Shown here: positions 9,115 to 17,861 of the stretch, in pieces
Layout of the letters: each line of letters opens with the position of its first letter
Numbering within the stretch: the stretch's first letter is position 1
NCBI RefSeq assembly: GCF_038595065.1
Contig: NZ_CP152003.1
Span: 3,514,001 to 3,578,000 of the forward strand
DNA from: Sutcliffiella sp. FSL R7-0096
GTDB taxonomy: Bacteria; Bacillota; Bacilli; Bacillales; Bacillaceae_I
Length of the DNA stretch: 64,000 nt
Direction of reading: 5' to 3'
Notes under the pieces: generated by a model
Seen by the model: only the letters and a program-made list of their open reading frames with translations
The model's database searches: none
What the model was told of the DNA's origin: nothing
Made by a program: the position numbers and the translations under genes

Positions 9115-9549
9115 TTAATGTGGTGATGGTTTACTCTTATTCAAATTATAATAATCTGCTAGTGAATAAATAAAACCAGATACACCGAATACAATAATTG
9201 CACTTCTTCTGTTAAGTTCATAACTACTGATTAAGTTTTCAAACCCATATAAATGGTTAAATACCCATATTCCACTTAGCCCTCCTATAAATGAATAAAT
9301 AATAAATCTTGGAGAAAAAGATTTAGTAATTTTGTTTAGAAAAAAAGTTAAAGGTAAAAAGGATATTAGATAAAGAAACAAGCTATGTACTAAGTTAAAC
9401 AAAACAAAACCCAAGCCAACATTCTTTAGTCCATAGTAAATGGTTGTTGAAATCTTATTACCTTCAAGAAATTCCAAGCACACAGTGGCAAGAGTATATA
9501 ATAAAGCGAAAACTCCCCACATAGTTAGATAATGCTTATAACTATTCAT
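9115..9549 (-). CDS. Four-TM membrane protein, unknown function
   Basis: A 144-residue hydrophobic protein with about four membrane segments and a polar tail (NLNKSKPSPH). AAGGAG precedes the ATG at 9549. No family recognised. Single-gene unit between two compact repeat sites. Confidence 0.6.
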   Translation of the reverse strand: MNSYKHYLTMWGVFALLYTLATVCLEFLEGNKISTTIYYGLKNVGLGFVLFNLVHSLFLYLISFLPLTFFLNKITKSFSPRFIIYSFIGGLSGIWVFNHLYGFENLISSYELNRRSAIIVFGVSGFIYSLADYYNLNKSKPSPH

Positions 9550-9584
9550 AAGTATTCTCCTTGCATATGAACTATCTCACTTTT

Positions 9585-9634
9585 GAGAGCAAGTGGGTCT
9601 GCTTGTTCAGTAATCGCTCCAGATTGCGGAAGAT
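9585..9634 (+). repeat. Array repeat, compact form (site 8)
   Basis: GGTCTGCTTGTTCAGTAATC followed by the core GCTCCAGATTGCGGAAGATG. It lies about 20 bp from the stop codon of the reconstructed GNAT gene. Confidence 0.6.
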
Positions 9635-9654
9635 GTAAATTAAGTTATTCGCTG

Positions 9655-10346
9655 TTATTTTATTTGTAAATTATCTTCTAGTTCCATCTTTTTAAGACAA
9701 TTATTAAGGACCTTTTTATCAATTCCATTTACAAAAGAATACTTTTCTTTATAAATCGCTCTTATAGCTTTTTGTCTTCTTTACTTTGTTTAATCATATC
9801 TAAATTCTTAATAAAAAGGTTAAGTGGTATATCTTCCACCTCATTATGTAGAGATGGTTGTAGGTATTTAATTTCTTCGTACTTTTTATAGTTATTTCTA
9901 GCAAAAAATCTATCTCTTTTGATACAATCTTGCTTTTCTTCTTCCGTATGTACGATATCCTCAGTTTCTGTTTCTAAGAAAATAGCTTTAAGTGATGAGT
10001 TTCCAGCTGATATGGCATCTTTAAACAACAAATCTTCTAATTCAGCTAATGTTTTCGTTCCTAATCCATTACTTCGAACAAGAGGATTAGTTGCTATATA
10101 TACAATGAATCCTGAATTTACATCAGCAAAATAGTGTCCTGTTGCAAATGAAACAAGCTGATCTCCTTCCAACCCAATCAAAAAATGATAGTTATTCGGT
10201 CTTCTTGTCTTAGCATATTGTAAACTTTGAAGAAAAACACTATGCGGTTCTCTCACTTCAATAGGAAATGCCTGATCATATAATTCCATAACATTTTCTA
10301 GGTTAATTAAATTATCCTCTGAAATTTCTACCCACTGTATCGTCAT
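9655..10346 (-). pseudogene. GNAT acetyltransferase with 3' frameshift
   Basis: ATG at 10346 with AGGTGG seven bases upstream. The main frame gives about 194 residues with GNAT features (FIVYIATNPLVRSNGLGTKTL, the acetyl-CoA loop, about residues 83-102) and stops at 9762. The next frame continues without a stop for 37 codons (AIRAIYKEKYSFVNGIDKKV...), which looks like a natural C-terminal helix region. One A missing from the run at 9769-9773 explains the shift. The truncated product may still fold, so this is either a mild lesion or a base-calling error. Confidence 0.65.
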
Positions 10347-10417
10347 AACATAACCACCTGTATAATATTCCATCATTTGTGTTCAATTGATTCTTATATA
10401 ATTCTTATTCAGGAATC

Positions 10418-10541
10418 CTGCCCGTTTGCTTAATTCCAATTATTTCATAATCTAAAAATTCCTTCAATAAGATAATTTCTTTGGTCAATATAAAAACGGG
10501 CACTGATCCTTGTTCCAGGATCGCGCCCTTTTCTTGAATAA
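10418..10541 (+). repeat. Array repeat, long form (site 9)
   Basis: Full-length copy: CTGCCCGTTTGCTTAATTCC, AATTATTTCATAATC, hairpin around TGATCCTTGTTCCAGGATC and core GCGCCCTTTTCTTGAATAAA. Here the core precedes the promoter of a plus-strand gene instead of a minus-strand stop codon. Confidence 0.85.
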
Positions 10542-10633
10542 AATATACATAATAATATTGAATTAAATAGAGGAAATGAATGAGTTTTTTAGAACTTATT
10601 ATAGATAGGAAAGAGAAAAGGAGTAAATGAGAA

Positions 10634-11590
10634 GTGAGTAATCAAATAATCCCATCGTTAATTGCTTTTGTAGTTGTTTCAATTTTATCTCCACTATTAA
10701 TTGCTGTTTTGAGAAAACTTAGGTTCATTCAACCGATAAGAAAAGAACTTCCTTCAGATCATCAGTTAAAAAAAGGCACTCCGTTAATGTTTGGAATTAT
10801 TCTTTTTGTAGGAATTATCGTATCAATTCTTTTTTCACCTACTCCATTAATGTATTTCTTGTCCATTACCTACATTCTTTTTAGTTTTATTGGGTTTTTG
10901 GATGATTTTTGGAAAGCTTCTCGTCAAGATCCAGGAGGGGTATCAGGTAAGACCAAACTTATTCTTCAATTTATTTTTACTGGCATTTTGCTTTTTTACG
11001 TGATCAACGAACTAGGCGTAGACACCAGCATTAATATTTTAAAAAATATTTCCTTGGATCTTCCAATGGTGTTATATGTCATTGTCATTACCTTATTTGT
11101 CGTAGGTTCTGCAAATGCCATAAATTTTACGGATGGATTAGACGGTCTTTTAGGAGTTGTTGCAATCCCTACATACTTTTTCTTTTTTATGGTCTCAGAC
11201 AGATCAGAGGTGCAAATTTTTTGTTTAATTATGATTGGATGTTTACTCGGCTTTCTTATTTATAATATATATCCTGCAAAAGCTTTTATGGGGGATACTG
11301 GATCATTAGCTATAGGTGGATCGCTTTCATTTCTTGCTGTTCTTGAGAAAGTTGAAATTTTAATCCCCATTTTATTCTTTATATATTTTGCTGAACAACT
11401 TTCGGTTATTTTACAAGTTTCCTCATTTAAACTTACTCATAAGCGTATTTTCAGAATGACACCGATTCATTATCACTTTGGCTTAAAATATGGGTGGTCC
11501 GAAACTACAATTGTCACGGTTTTTGGATTTATTTCTTGGTTTTGTGCTTTTATCTGTTTAGCTTATTGGAGATTTCTTCTAAATCCATAA
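10634..11590 (+). CDS. MraY-like phospho-MurNAc-pentapeptide transferase
   Basis: A 318-residue polytopic membrane enzyme of the MraY/WecA family. Visible motifs: DDFWKA (about residues 90-95), NFTDGLDGLLG (about 163-173), KAFMGDTGS (about 215-223) and the MraY-type PIHYHF segment (about 277-282). MraY loads UDP-MurNAc-pentapeptide onto undecaprenyl phosphate to make lipid I. The start is GTG at 10634 with AAGGAG upstream. Being alone and outside a mur/dcw cluster, it is a paralogue; it might supply a variant or a resistant activity, which is inference. It is on the plus strand, unusual for this array. Confidence 0.85.
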   Translation: MSNQIIPSLIAFVVVSILSPLLIAVLRKLRFIQPIRKELPSDHQLKKGTPLMFGIILFVGIIVSILFSPTPLMYFLSITYILFSFIGFLDDFWKASRQDPGGVSGKTKLILQFIFTGILLFYVINELGVDTSINILKNISLDLPMVLYVIVITLFVVGSANAINFTDGLDGLLGVVAIPTYFFFFMVSDRSEVQIFCLIMIGCLLGFLIYNIYPAKAFMGDTGSLAIGGSLSFLAVLEKVEILIPILFFIYFAEQLSVILQVSSFKLTHKRIFRMTPIHYHFGLKYGWSETTIVTVFGFISWFCAFICLAYWRFLLNP

Positions 11591-11738
11591 ATAAAGTTAT
11601 AATCATTCCAATGAATATTAGAGGTAACCAGGCAATGCACAACGCTAAGAAAAAATACCAAGGTCGAAAATCTGCCACTGCAAAAATTGATGTACTAATC
11701 AATACCCCGATAATTACATAAATGAAGATGATCTCCAT
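11550..11738 (-). CDS. Small two-TM membrane protein
   Basis: A 62-residue protein with two long hydrophobic segments and a charged end (DLEEISNKLNR). ATG at 11738 with AAGGAG about 12 bases upstream. Its 3' end overlaps the convergent MraY-like gene by 41 bp. No family recognised; it could be spurious, but composition and ribosome site favour a real gene. Confidence 0.45.
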   Translation of the reverse strand: MEIIFIYVIIGVLISTSIFAVADFRPWYFFLALCIAWLPLIFIGMIITLFMDLEEISNKLNR

Positions 11739-11823
11739 TTTGTCATCGAACTCCTTTTTAATATTATAAAAAGGTGCACTTGTAGGGGTGCTACATTTAG
11801 GCATAATATTAAGATAATTTATG

Positions 11824-11856
11824 TTAAAACGATCTTCGACTTGAAGATCGTTTTAA
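11824..11856. terminator. Perfect 14-bp hairpin, probable bidirectional terminator
   Basis: TTAAAACGATCTTC (11824-11837), a 5-base loop, and its exact complement (11843-11856). A/T runs at both edges suit termination in either direction. The arm GATCTTC also resembles the outer part of the inverted repeat core. With degraded core-like sequence at about 11922-12020 (TTCAAATATATGGCCC, CTCCAAGATTGTTTAAAATG) it accounts for the 11739-12059 gap. Confidence 0.6.
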
Positions 11857-12059
11857 GTAGGAACTTTACATACATAGCAACCTGGTATTCAAATACAAAA
11901 TTAGATAAATTTCTTTAATCCTTCAAATATATGGCCCTATACAAAAAGAGAGCCTTTCTTCAAGAAATATATGTTCTTCGATTAAACTCCAAGATTGTTT
12001 AAAATGTGATCTCGAGATATCAAATAGTCTAGTCCTTAAAATTCAATTAATTACTCTGA

Positions 12060-12854
12060 TCAAAACCACTCTCTTCCATGTTCACGAATGAATTCTATAT
12101 CCTTTTCATAATGCTCAAGGTGTCCTTCGTTTATCATTTTTTGAAATGCAGTGTCTCCTTCGTTGGACTTTCTCTTCATGTATTTACATAACCCTTCTAA
12201 CCGCAACAATACCATCTCTAAATAACCTTCATCTATACCTTCAATATCGTAAGAATTAAAAAACAACTTAATTCTTGTTTTGATCCTTTCTGCATCATAT
12301 AAAGCATTATAATAGACAGGCTCACCTGCTTCGTTATGATAAAGTCTGCTTAAAGGAACGCATGTTTAAAGGGTGTAAGCTATGTCCCAAAGTCTTGGGC
12401 CGGGAGCTGCAACATCAAAGTCAATAATGCCTACTGGCTGTTCATGATTAAAAATAATATTGTACACAGCAAAATAATTATGACATAGGACCTCTCTCTT
12501 AATAGGAGTATTGTCAATTGGAATCCATACATCTAACAAAGGAAAGTCACTAACTGCGTCATGATAAAGACGAAGCATATGTGCTATTTCTTTTAACACA
12601 TCATTTGACCACATATATTTTTTCAAAGGGTAATTTCCAGCCTCTCCTTCAATGAAGGATAATATCTCCCTGTTTTTTTCATCAATACCCAAAAACTTCG
12701 GGGCATAATTAAAACCTTTGCTCTCTAAGTGCTGCAATAATTTATGTAGTTTTAAACTATTAGGTTTTATTTCTCGTCGAACAGTATTTTCAGATCGATA
12801 TACATTTGAGACATTCCCTCCAGCTAACTTTTCTTCTTCCTTAGAGTTTGACAT
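12060..12854 (-). pseudogene. APH/choline-kinase-like phosphotransferase with in-frame stop
   Basis: ATG at 12854 preceded by GGAGG. The frame encodes an aminoglycoside-phosphotransferase-fold protein (GGNVSNVYRS, FLGIDEKNREILSFIEGE, VGIIDFDVAAPGPRLWDIAYTL) to a TAA at 12366-12368. The same frame then continues with TCVPLSRLYHNEAGEPVYY through to 12060, the expected family C-terminus, giving about 264 residues. The stop most likely replaced a Tyr codon. The catalytic loop reads LCHNYFAVYN where the family has H-N-D or H-G-D, so the catalytic Asp is also lost. The gene is dead on two counts. Confidence 0.8.
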
Positions 12855-12929
12855 TGTTTTCCTCCCCCATATTAACAATTAAGACACTCATTATTACACT
12901 CCCACCAGTCGTTGCTAGAAGTAAAAGCG

Positions 12930-12975
12930 ATTAAACACATTGAACAATCGCTCCCAGAATTGTTGATGGTTCTAT
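12930..12975 (+). repeat. Array repeat core, degraded (site 10)
   Basis: CGCTCCCAGAATTGTTGATGG, preceded by GAACAATCG, between the phosphotransferase start and the next gene's stop codon. Weaker match to the core than most. Confidence 0.45.
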
Positions 12976-13032
12976 TGAACTCACTCATCTGTTAGATTAA
13001 GTTAAATTATTCGCAAATTTAACATTCTAATT

Positions 13033-14124
13033 TTAGGGATAAAAAATATCAACTATACTATCTGATAAAATTTGAAGAGGAGCATCACCAATGTTACATA
13101 GCATAATAAGTCCAAAGTTTTTAGCTGGTATCATGGAAGCAAAACTACTAACTCCTGGATACCCCCCTGCATGTTCAATTACCTTTGAATCACGCAACTT
13201 TTTAATTTTCCAACCAAGTCCATAGCTTAACCCAGGCTCTCTTTGTGCAATCATAGAATACATTTTACTTCTACTCGATTGACTAATGATCTTCTGTTCA
13301 CTTCTCATTATTGCAATTAAATATTTTGCCATATCATTTGCAGTTGAATAGATAAATCCAACAGGTGCCCCTAACTGATTATTAGGAGTCGGTATTTTTA
13401 TAAAGTCGCCTTTACTATATAGATAGTACTCATTCATATTATAAGATGAACCCTTTGAGGGGTTTATGTATGTATTATTCAGGTTTAAGGGTTTCATTAT
13501 ATTTTCTATTAGATATTCTTCCCAAGTTAAACCACTTATTTTTTCTAAAACATCAGCCAAAATTACGTATGCATCTGTACAATACAGCCATCCTTTACCT
13601 GGTTCATATGCTAAGTCAATATTTGAAAAATACTTTGTGATGTCTTCTCTGCTTTTTATTTTAGTAATAGTATCTTCAATGTTTGGACATTGTTTAAAAA
13701 TAAATTGGTATTCAGGAAGATTTTTTGCGAATTTATATAAACCATTGTCCAGTAACGTCACAAGCCATATATCATCTGGGAAACCAGCAGTATGACTCAG
13801 TATGTGCTTAGAAGTAATTTTATTATATCTACCGCTCTTAGTACTAAAATAAGGTAGATATTCAATAATAGGTGTATCTAAATTAAAATCAGTATTTTCT
13901 TCTAAATGTAACATTGCAATAGCAGTAAAACTCTTTGATATACTCATTATTGAACTGACTGTATCTTGTTGCATAGGTTTCTTTAATTCTATGTTTGAAT
14001 AGCCATAATCGAAAGTGAAAATACTCTCTCCATCAGAAACTATATGTAAACTCAACCCAGGAATCTTATTCTCATTAATAAAGTTCTCAATAACCTGTTC
14101 TACTTTAAGCAATGTCTCATGCAT
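13033..14124 (-). CDS. Beta-lactamase-like serine hydrolase
   Basis: A 363-residue protein of the class C beta-lactamase/penicillin-binding-protein-like family. The nucleophile motif is S-I-S-K (in MSISKSFTAI, about residue 62). The second motif appears as Y-C-T in WLYCTDAYVILADVLEKISG (usual Y-x-N), and the third as H-A-G-G near residue 318. There is no signal peptide, so it is probably cytoplasmic and more likely an esterase or peptidase than a secreted beta-lactamase. The start has GGAGGT upstream. Single-gene unit. Confidence 0.8.
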   Translation of the reverse strand: MHETLLKVEQVIENFINENKIPGLSLHIVSDGESIFTFDYGYSNIELKKPMQQDTVSSIMSISKSFTAIAMLHLEENTDFNLDTPIIEYLPYFSTKSGRYNKITSKHILSHTAGFPDDIWLVTLLDNGLYKFAKNLPEYQFIFKQCPNIEDTITKIKSREDITKYFSNIDLAYEPGKGWLYCTDAYVILADVLEKISGLTWEEYLIENIMKPLNLNNTYINPSKGSSYNMNEYYLYSKGDFIKIPTPNNQLGAPVGFIYSTANDMAKYLIAIMRSEQKIISQSSRSKMYSMIAQREPGLSYGLGWKIKKLRDSKVIEHAGGYPGVSSFASMIPAKNFGLIMLCNIGDAPLQILSDSIVDIFYP

Positions 14125-14187
14125 GGTCTAACCTCCAAAATATGTTTCTCGCCATAATGTGAAAAATCCAAAGTAATATAACCATCA

Positions 14188-14301
14188 TATCCGTTTACTT
14201 AGTTCCAATTATTTCATAATCTAAAAATTCCTACAATAAGATATTCCAACCAGGCTTAAATAAAAATGAGCGCCTATCCTTGTTTCAGGAAAGCGCCCGA
14301 T
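14188..14301 (+). repeat. Array repeat, left part, interrupted by IS110 (site 11)
   Basis: Long-form repeat from CCGTTTACTTAGTTCCAATT through the hairpin to GCGCCCGAT, where the IS110 end begins. The remainder of the core (ATTGCGGAAGATG) is on the far side of the element at 15882-15894. Confidence 0.85.
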
Positions 14302-14329
14302 CGTATTATAAGGTCAACCGGAAGTATTA

Positions 14330-14545
14330 TATTCTGGTTGACCAATTTTTTATAGGTTATTCTTTAGGTAGTCGGGATAGGACGTAAGCGCCCGTGGGAC
14401 CTGATCCCGTCCGTAATAATGTCTACCCCCTACTTGTAGAAACATGTTTGAGGCTGGTTGGGGCACAGACCCCGAATAACAAGCGAAGCTATGACACTAC
14501 AAGATAGACAGGGGCTACCGACAAATCTACTAATAGGAGACGTGA
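14330..14545 (+). ncRNA. Predicted IS110 bridge (seek) RNA region
   Basis: Non-coding, repeatedly self-complementary sequence between the left end and the transposase start. A stem (GGAC...GTCC, about 14380-14414) encloses a loop containing AAGCGCCCG (14386-14394), identical to the bases just outside the left end (14291-14299). A second region has GCTGGT (about 14455-14460), also present at the element's right end. IS110-group elements are known to encode a bridge RNA here with target- and donor-binding loops. The assignment of loops is inference. Confidence 0.75.
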
Positions 14546-14551
14546 TAATTT

Positions 14552-15747
14552 ATGGATCCAGTGATTGGCCTGGATGTTGCAAAAGGAGAAAGCCAAGTTC
14601 AAGCTTTCCTGGCAAGAAAGCAACCTTTCGGGAAGACCTTTAAGTTTAAGCATGATACCAATGGTATGGGTGATTTTTTTATGTTTTACAAAGAAGTGGA
14701 ATTACATGCAGAATCTAAACCGGTTGTTGTGTTTGAGTCTACAGGGCACTATCATGAACCAATTTTACAGTATTTTGAGGAAAGAAAGATTACTTACTAC
14801 TTAGTGAATCCAGTAGTTTCTTACGAAACGAAAAAAGTAGTCTTCGAAAAGTAAAGTCAGACCCTGCCGATGCGAAACACCTGTGTGAAATGTATTACAA
14901 AGAGGACTTAGTAGCCTATAAACGGAAATGTGTACAAACGATGAATTTGAGAAATTTATGTAGACAACACGATTCTCTAACACGTAACTATGTACAACTG
15001 AAACTTCAGTTCCAAACGATAATGGATCAAGTATTCCCTGAGTATAAATTAGTTTATAGTAATTTATACTCACCTCTTTCCTTAAGAACGTTACGCCTCT
15101 ATCCTACTTCTCATGAAGTATTAAAGATTCCAACGGATGAGCTAGCCAAGGAGATGCATGGACTAGGAGGAAAGAGATCGTATGGTTGGTTTTATGAAAA
15201 GGCTTTGAAGTTAAAAGAAGCAGCCGAACGGAATCCCTTTAAGAAAACGTTGTATCAAAGCCATTTGGTTACACTAAAAATGTATATTCAAATGATTCTT
15301 CAACAACGAGAGTTTTTGAACGTACTAGAGCAGGAGATAGAGACGTTAGCGAAGCAGTTTGAGGAGTATGAGATTCTTACATCCATCCCTGGAGTAGGTA
15401 CCAAAATTGTAGCCACTCTAATTTCTGAAATAGGTGATATCACACAATTTAGTCATCCCAAGAAACTAGTAGCCTATGCAGGAATTGATCCAAGGGTATT
15501 CCAATCTGGTAAGTTTACGGCTACGATAAACCGGATAACCAAAAGAGGATCTACGAAGCTACGTCAGACCCTCTATACAGCTGTTCAGTGCGGACTCACC
15601 AACAACCGTAATGTGAAAATTCGAGAGTATTATGACAAAAAAAGAAGTGAGGGCAAGCCTCACAAAGTAGCCATCATAGCTTGCGCCACCAAGCTATTGC
15701 ATTGGATTTATGCCATATTAAAGCATAAACAAAAATATACCGCATAA
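14552..15747 (+). pseudogene. IS110-family transposase, one-base frameshift
   Basis: ATG at 14552 with AGGAG upstream. The first 93 codons contain the DEDD-domain residues in IGLDVAKGES and VVFESTGHYH. One A is missing from the run at 14831-14836, giving a premature stop at 14852-14854. In the next frame the protein resumes with SDPADAKHLCEMYYKEDL and runs to 15747. The C-terminal part has SIPGVGTKIVATLISEIG and FQSGKFTATINR, with the serine expected to be catalytic. Restored length is about 398 residues. Confidence 0.88.
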
Positions 15748-15904
15748 AACCATACAAATAATTACAATTATTACAAAAACTTCAATAGTGGTTATTGAAG
15801 CTTCTTTGTGATGCTCATTTTCATTATAGCATCTTTAATCTAGTATGATTACTTAAAAAGTATTGACTTATATTAGCTGGTATTGCGGAAGATGTAATAA
15901 TAAC

Positions 15905-16391
15905 TCAACATATCCAACTTATGCTAACTTCATAATCATGACAAATTTCAACTACATATCTTAGTGAAGGACAATAAATCCATTGGTCTGGACCCATACC
16001 CATAACATCCTCAATACAATCCAGTATTGTAAATATAGTATCTTTACAACTGGGTAATTATATATCCCAACAATAAGGTAAACAGGCGCTGTCGTGTCCA
16101 AAGATTGATTCGATAGAACAGTAGGGATTTTCAAAATGTCTTTTGTATTAAAAGTAATTTTATTATCTATCTTTTCCCAACAATTCTTCCCCAAGATGAA
16201 ATTGGAAAACAATTCGTCATATTGCTTTCAATCTTGTCACTTTCAATCTCATCTAAGATTTCCACAGTATCTTTTTTGGGAAACAATTCTAACATCTCAG
16301 TAATTTGTTTCTCTCTTTGTGATTTTTCTTCCTGCTTCTTTCTTTCTTGGAATATCTGCTCTAATCGCTTTCTTCTATCTTCTCTTTTCAA
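15905..16391 (-). pseudogene. Hypothetical cargo gene with two frameshifts
   Basis: TTG start at 16391 with AAAGGAG nine bases upstream. The N-terminus is a charged coiled-coil-like helix (about residues 1-35). The frame stops at 16167. Adding one base in the T run at 16172-16175 and one near 16055-16058 gives a continuous protein of about 162 residues ending ...CIEDVMGMGPDQWIYCPSLRY... and stopping at 15905, right after the IS110-split core. The recovered tail looks like a real folded domain. Family unknown; size and context suit an immunity protein, which is a guess. Confidence 0.55.
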
Positions 16392-16465
16392 AAGATAATG
16401 CTCCTTTACCTCCGATTATCTGTTATATAAATTAAGTTTCTTTCTTTTTGCTTCTTCCACTACAC

Positions 16466-16583
16466 TCCCTTTAACTTAATACAAATTATTTCATATTCTA
16501 AAAATACCTTTAATATAATTTCTTTGACTAATATAAAAACGAACGCTGATCCTTGTTCCAGGAAAGCTCCAGTTAATTGAATA
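16466..16583 (+). repeat. Array repeat, long form (site 12)
   Basis: CTCCCTTTAACTTAATAC, the AATTATTTCATATTC block, a hairpin around TGATCCTTGTTCCAGG and the core GCTCCAGTTAATTGAATATG, six bases before the next stop codon. Confidence 0.85.
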
Positions 16584-16588
16584 TGGTA

Positions 16589-16837
16589 TTAAGATAATTT
16601 ATTCCATATCTTTAAAGCAACTGGATAACATTTTTCGATTGTCAAATCTTCTTCAAACCACTTAATAAATACCTTGTTTATTCCTACTGCTAATTCATTA
16701 ACAGATTTAATATCACATAAGAGTCGTACAATATCTCTTATTTCAGGATCATATTCATCTTCTGGACATCCCATACTAAGCAAGCCTATTGGGTCCCATT
16801 CATCAATCACTTCTTTAACAGAAATATATTTAAACAT
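16589..16837 (-). CDS. DUF1871-family protein
   Basis: About 82 residues with the DUF1871 pattern EWDPIGLLSMGCPEDEYDPEI near the N-terminus and an alpha-helical remainder, like Bacillus YugE. I prefer the ATG at 16837, which has AGGTGGGG six bases upstream; two earlier in-frame starts lie inside or before that site. The family has no firm biochemical role but is common beside toxin/immunity loci. Here it precedes two immunity-type cassettes. Confidence 0.8.
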   Translation of the reverse strand: MFKYISVKEVIDEWDPIGLLSMGCPEDEYDPEIRDIVRLLCDIKSVNELAVGINKVFIKWFEEDLTIEKCYPVALKIWNKLS

Positions 16838-16894
16838 AAACATCCCCACCTAAAAAGTGCATTTCTTTAATAGTAATATTCACTTTTCTTATTC

Positions 16895-16945
16895 AACTGC
16901 CCTATTCTTATGAAAGGTGCGATTCACTATGCAGCAATAGCTCCT
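16895..16945 (+). repeat. Array repeat, compact form (site 13)
   Basis: CTGCCCTATTCTTATGAAAG, then GGTGCGATTCACTATGCAGC, then the core GCTCCTAGTTAATTGAATAAC. Left and right ends are two versions of the same core about 30 bp apart; this is the clearest compact site. Confidence 0.75.
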
Positions 16946-16959
16946 AGTTAATTGAATAA

Positions 16960-17391
16960 CTAAGGCATACCTATTACTGAATATATTTTAATTATATCCT
17001 CTAATTCTTTAATCAAATTCTCTAGATATGATTGGTTTGATACAAATTCGAATGTTAGTACAGCACCACTTCCTGCTGGATAACAAGTCTCTCCAGACCA
17101 ATCAATATGACCTAACTTATTCATTACACCTTCAAAATGTATAAAGCTATCTAAATTTTTCAAGATAGCTTTTCCCGATAAATGCCTATGCATCAACTTT
17201 AAGTCATTAACAAAATCCCTAATATCATCTGTTCTTAAACTTGCATTAAAATCAACATAATACCCTGGAATTTCAACTTTCACATTTGAAATAACCCAAT
17301 TTCCATCCCAATAATCGGAACTGTCTGGATGTTCACGACTTAACACTTCTATTTCTACTTTAGTTTTCTCTCCTAATAGTCGGAACTTCAC
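16960..17391 (-). CDS. WapI-type immunity protein
   Basis: A 143-residue soluble protein resembling proteins annotated as WapI-family immunity proteins: HPDSSDYWDGNWVISNVKVE (about residues 21-40), then EIPGYYVDFNASLRTDDI and a C-terminal WSGETCYPAGSGAVLTFEF strand region. Such proteins neutralise the toxic tip of a cell-wall-associated polymorphic toxin. No toxin gene is nearby, so it is an orphan immunity cassette, possibly protecting against neighbours. Confidence 0.7.
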   Translation of the reverse strand: MKFRLLGEKTKVEIEVLSREHPDSSDYWDGNWVISNVKVEIPGYYVDFNASLRTDDIRDFVNDLKLMHRHLSGKAILKNLDSFIHFEGVMNKLGHIDWSGETCYPAGSGAVLTFEFVSNQSYLENLIKELEDIIKIYSVIGMP

Positions 17392-17424
17392 TTTACCACC
17401 TCAAACTTTCAACCTTTTAACTTT

Positions 17425-17474
17425 AGTCCTTGTTGCATTGCCACTTTGCTGCAATCGCTCCTAGTTACTTCAAC
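17425..17474 (+). repeat. Array repeat, compact form (site 14)
   Basis: TTGCATTGCCACTTTGCTGC followed by AATCGCTCCTAGTTACTTCA, the core ending about ten bases before the next stop codon. Confidence 0.65.
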
Positions 17475-17483
17475 AAGAATGCA

Positions 17484-17789
17484 TTATCTTTCAACCCATT
17501 CCTTAAAAACATCTAAAATTTCTTCTAAGTTTTCAGGACCACCAAAACCAACAAAGTGAAAAGCATCCCATTCTGGATTATAGTCAGTTTTACAAAAAAT
17601 CCAGTCCGTGTTAGTCCGTTCAATATCAGCTCTTTCAAAGGGTTTATGCCTTACATCAGTATCTTCTATACTAATCATTACACTCCATCCAGGGTTATCT
17701 ATTGTATCAATTCGTATTCCATATCCATGTTCCCAGTCACCATTACATTGTTCAAAATACCATTTTTGAATCCAACTTAATGTCCCCAT
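17484..17789 (-). CDS. Immunity 53 (Imm53)-like protein
   Basis: A 101-residue soluble protein with the Imm53 pattern: WIQKWYFEQCNGDWEHGYGI (about residues 6-25), TIDNPGWSV and a central DTDWIFCK-type strand. Imm53 proteins occur beside polymorphic toxins and are inferred to be antitoxins. The start has GGAGGG upstream. No toxin is adjacent, which makes this a second successive orphan immunity cassette. Confidence 0.75.
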   Translation of the reverse strand: MGTLSWIQKWYFEQCNGDWEHGYGIRIDTIDNPGWSVMISIEDTDVRHKPFERADIERTNTDWIFCKTDYNPEWDAFHFVGFGGPENLEEILDVFKEWVER

Positions 17790-17861
17790 TACACCCTCCG
17801 TTACAAATGACCTTCTTCCATTATCCTGCCCTTTAACTGCATTACATTCTATTTCTAGATA

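Larger units (their letters stand above)
14302..15881 (+). mobile_element. IS110-family element inserted in an array repeat
   Basis: About 1.58 kb. The left end begins CGTATTATAAGG; the right end is ...TTAGCTGGT. The flanks are the two halves of one repeat core, GCGCCCGAT and ATTGCGGAAG, so the boundary is known to about two bases (shared AT). It carries a long 5' non-coding region and a DEDD transposase gene, the layout of the IS110 group. The transposase frame is broken, so this copy looks inactive unless the break is a sequencing error. Confidence 0.88.

Noticed and set aside
16895-16945. Classical integron attC sites
   Set aside because: A few copies contain GTTGAAT, which fits GTTRRRY, but most cores read GCGGAAG or ATGGAAT instead and lack the classical box, and no IntI-type integrase with its extra domain is present.
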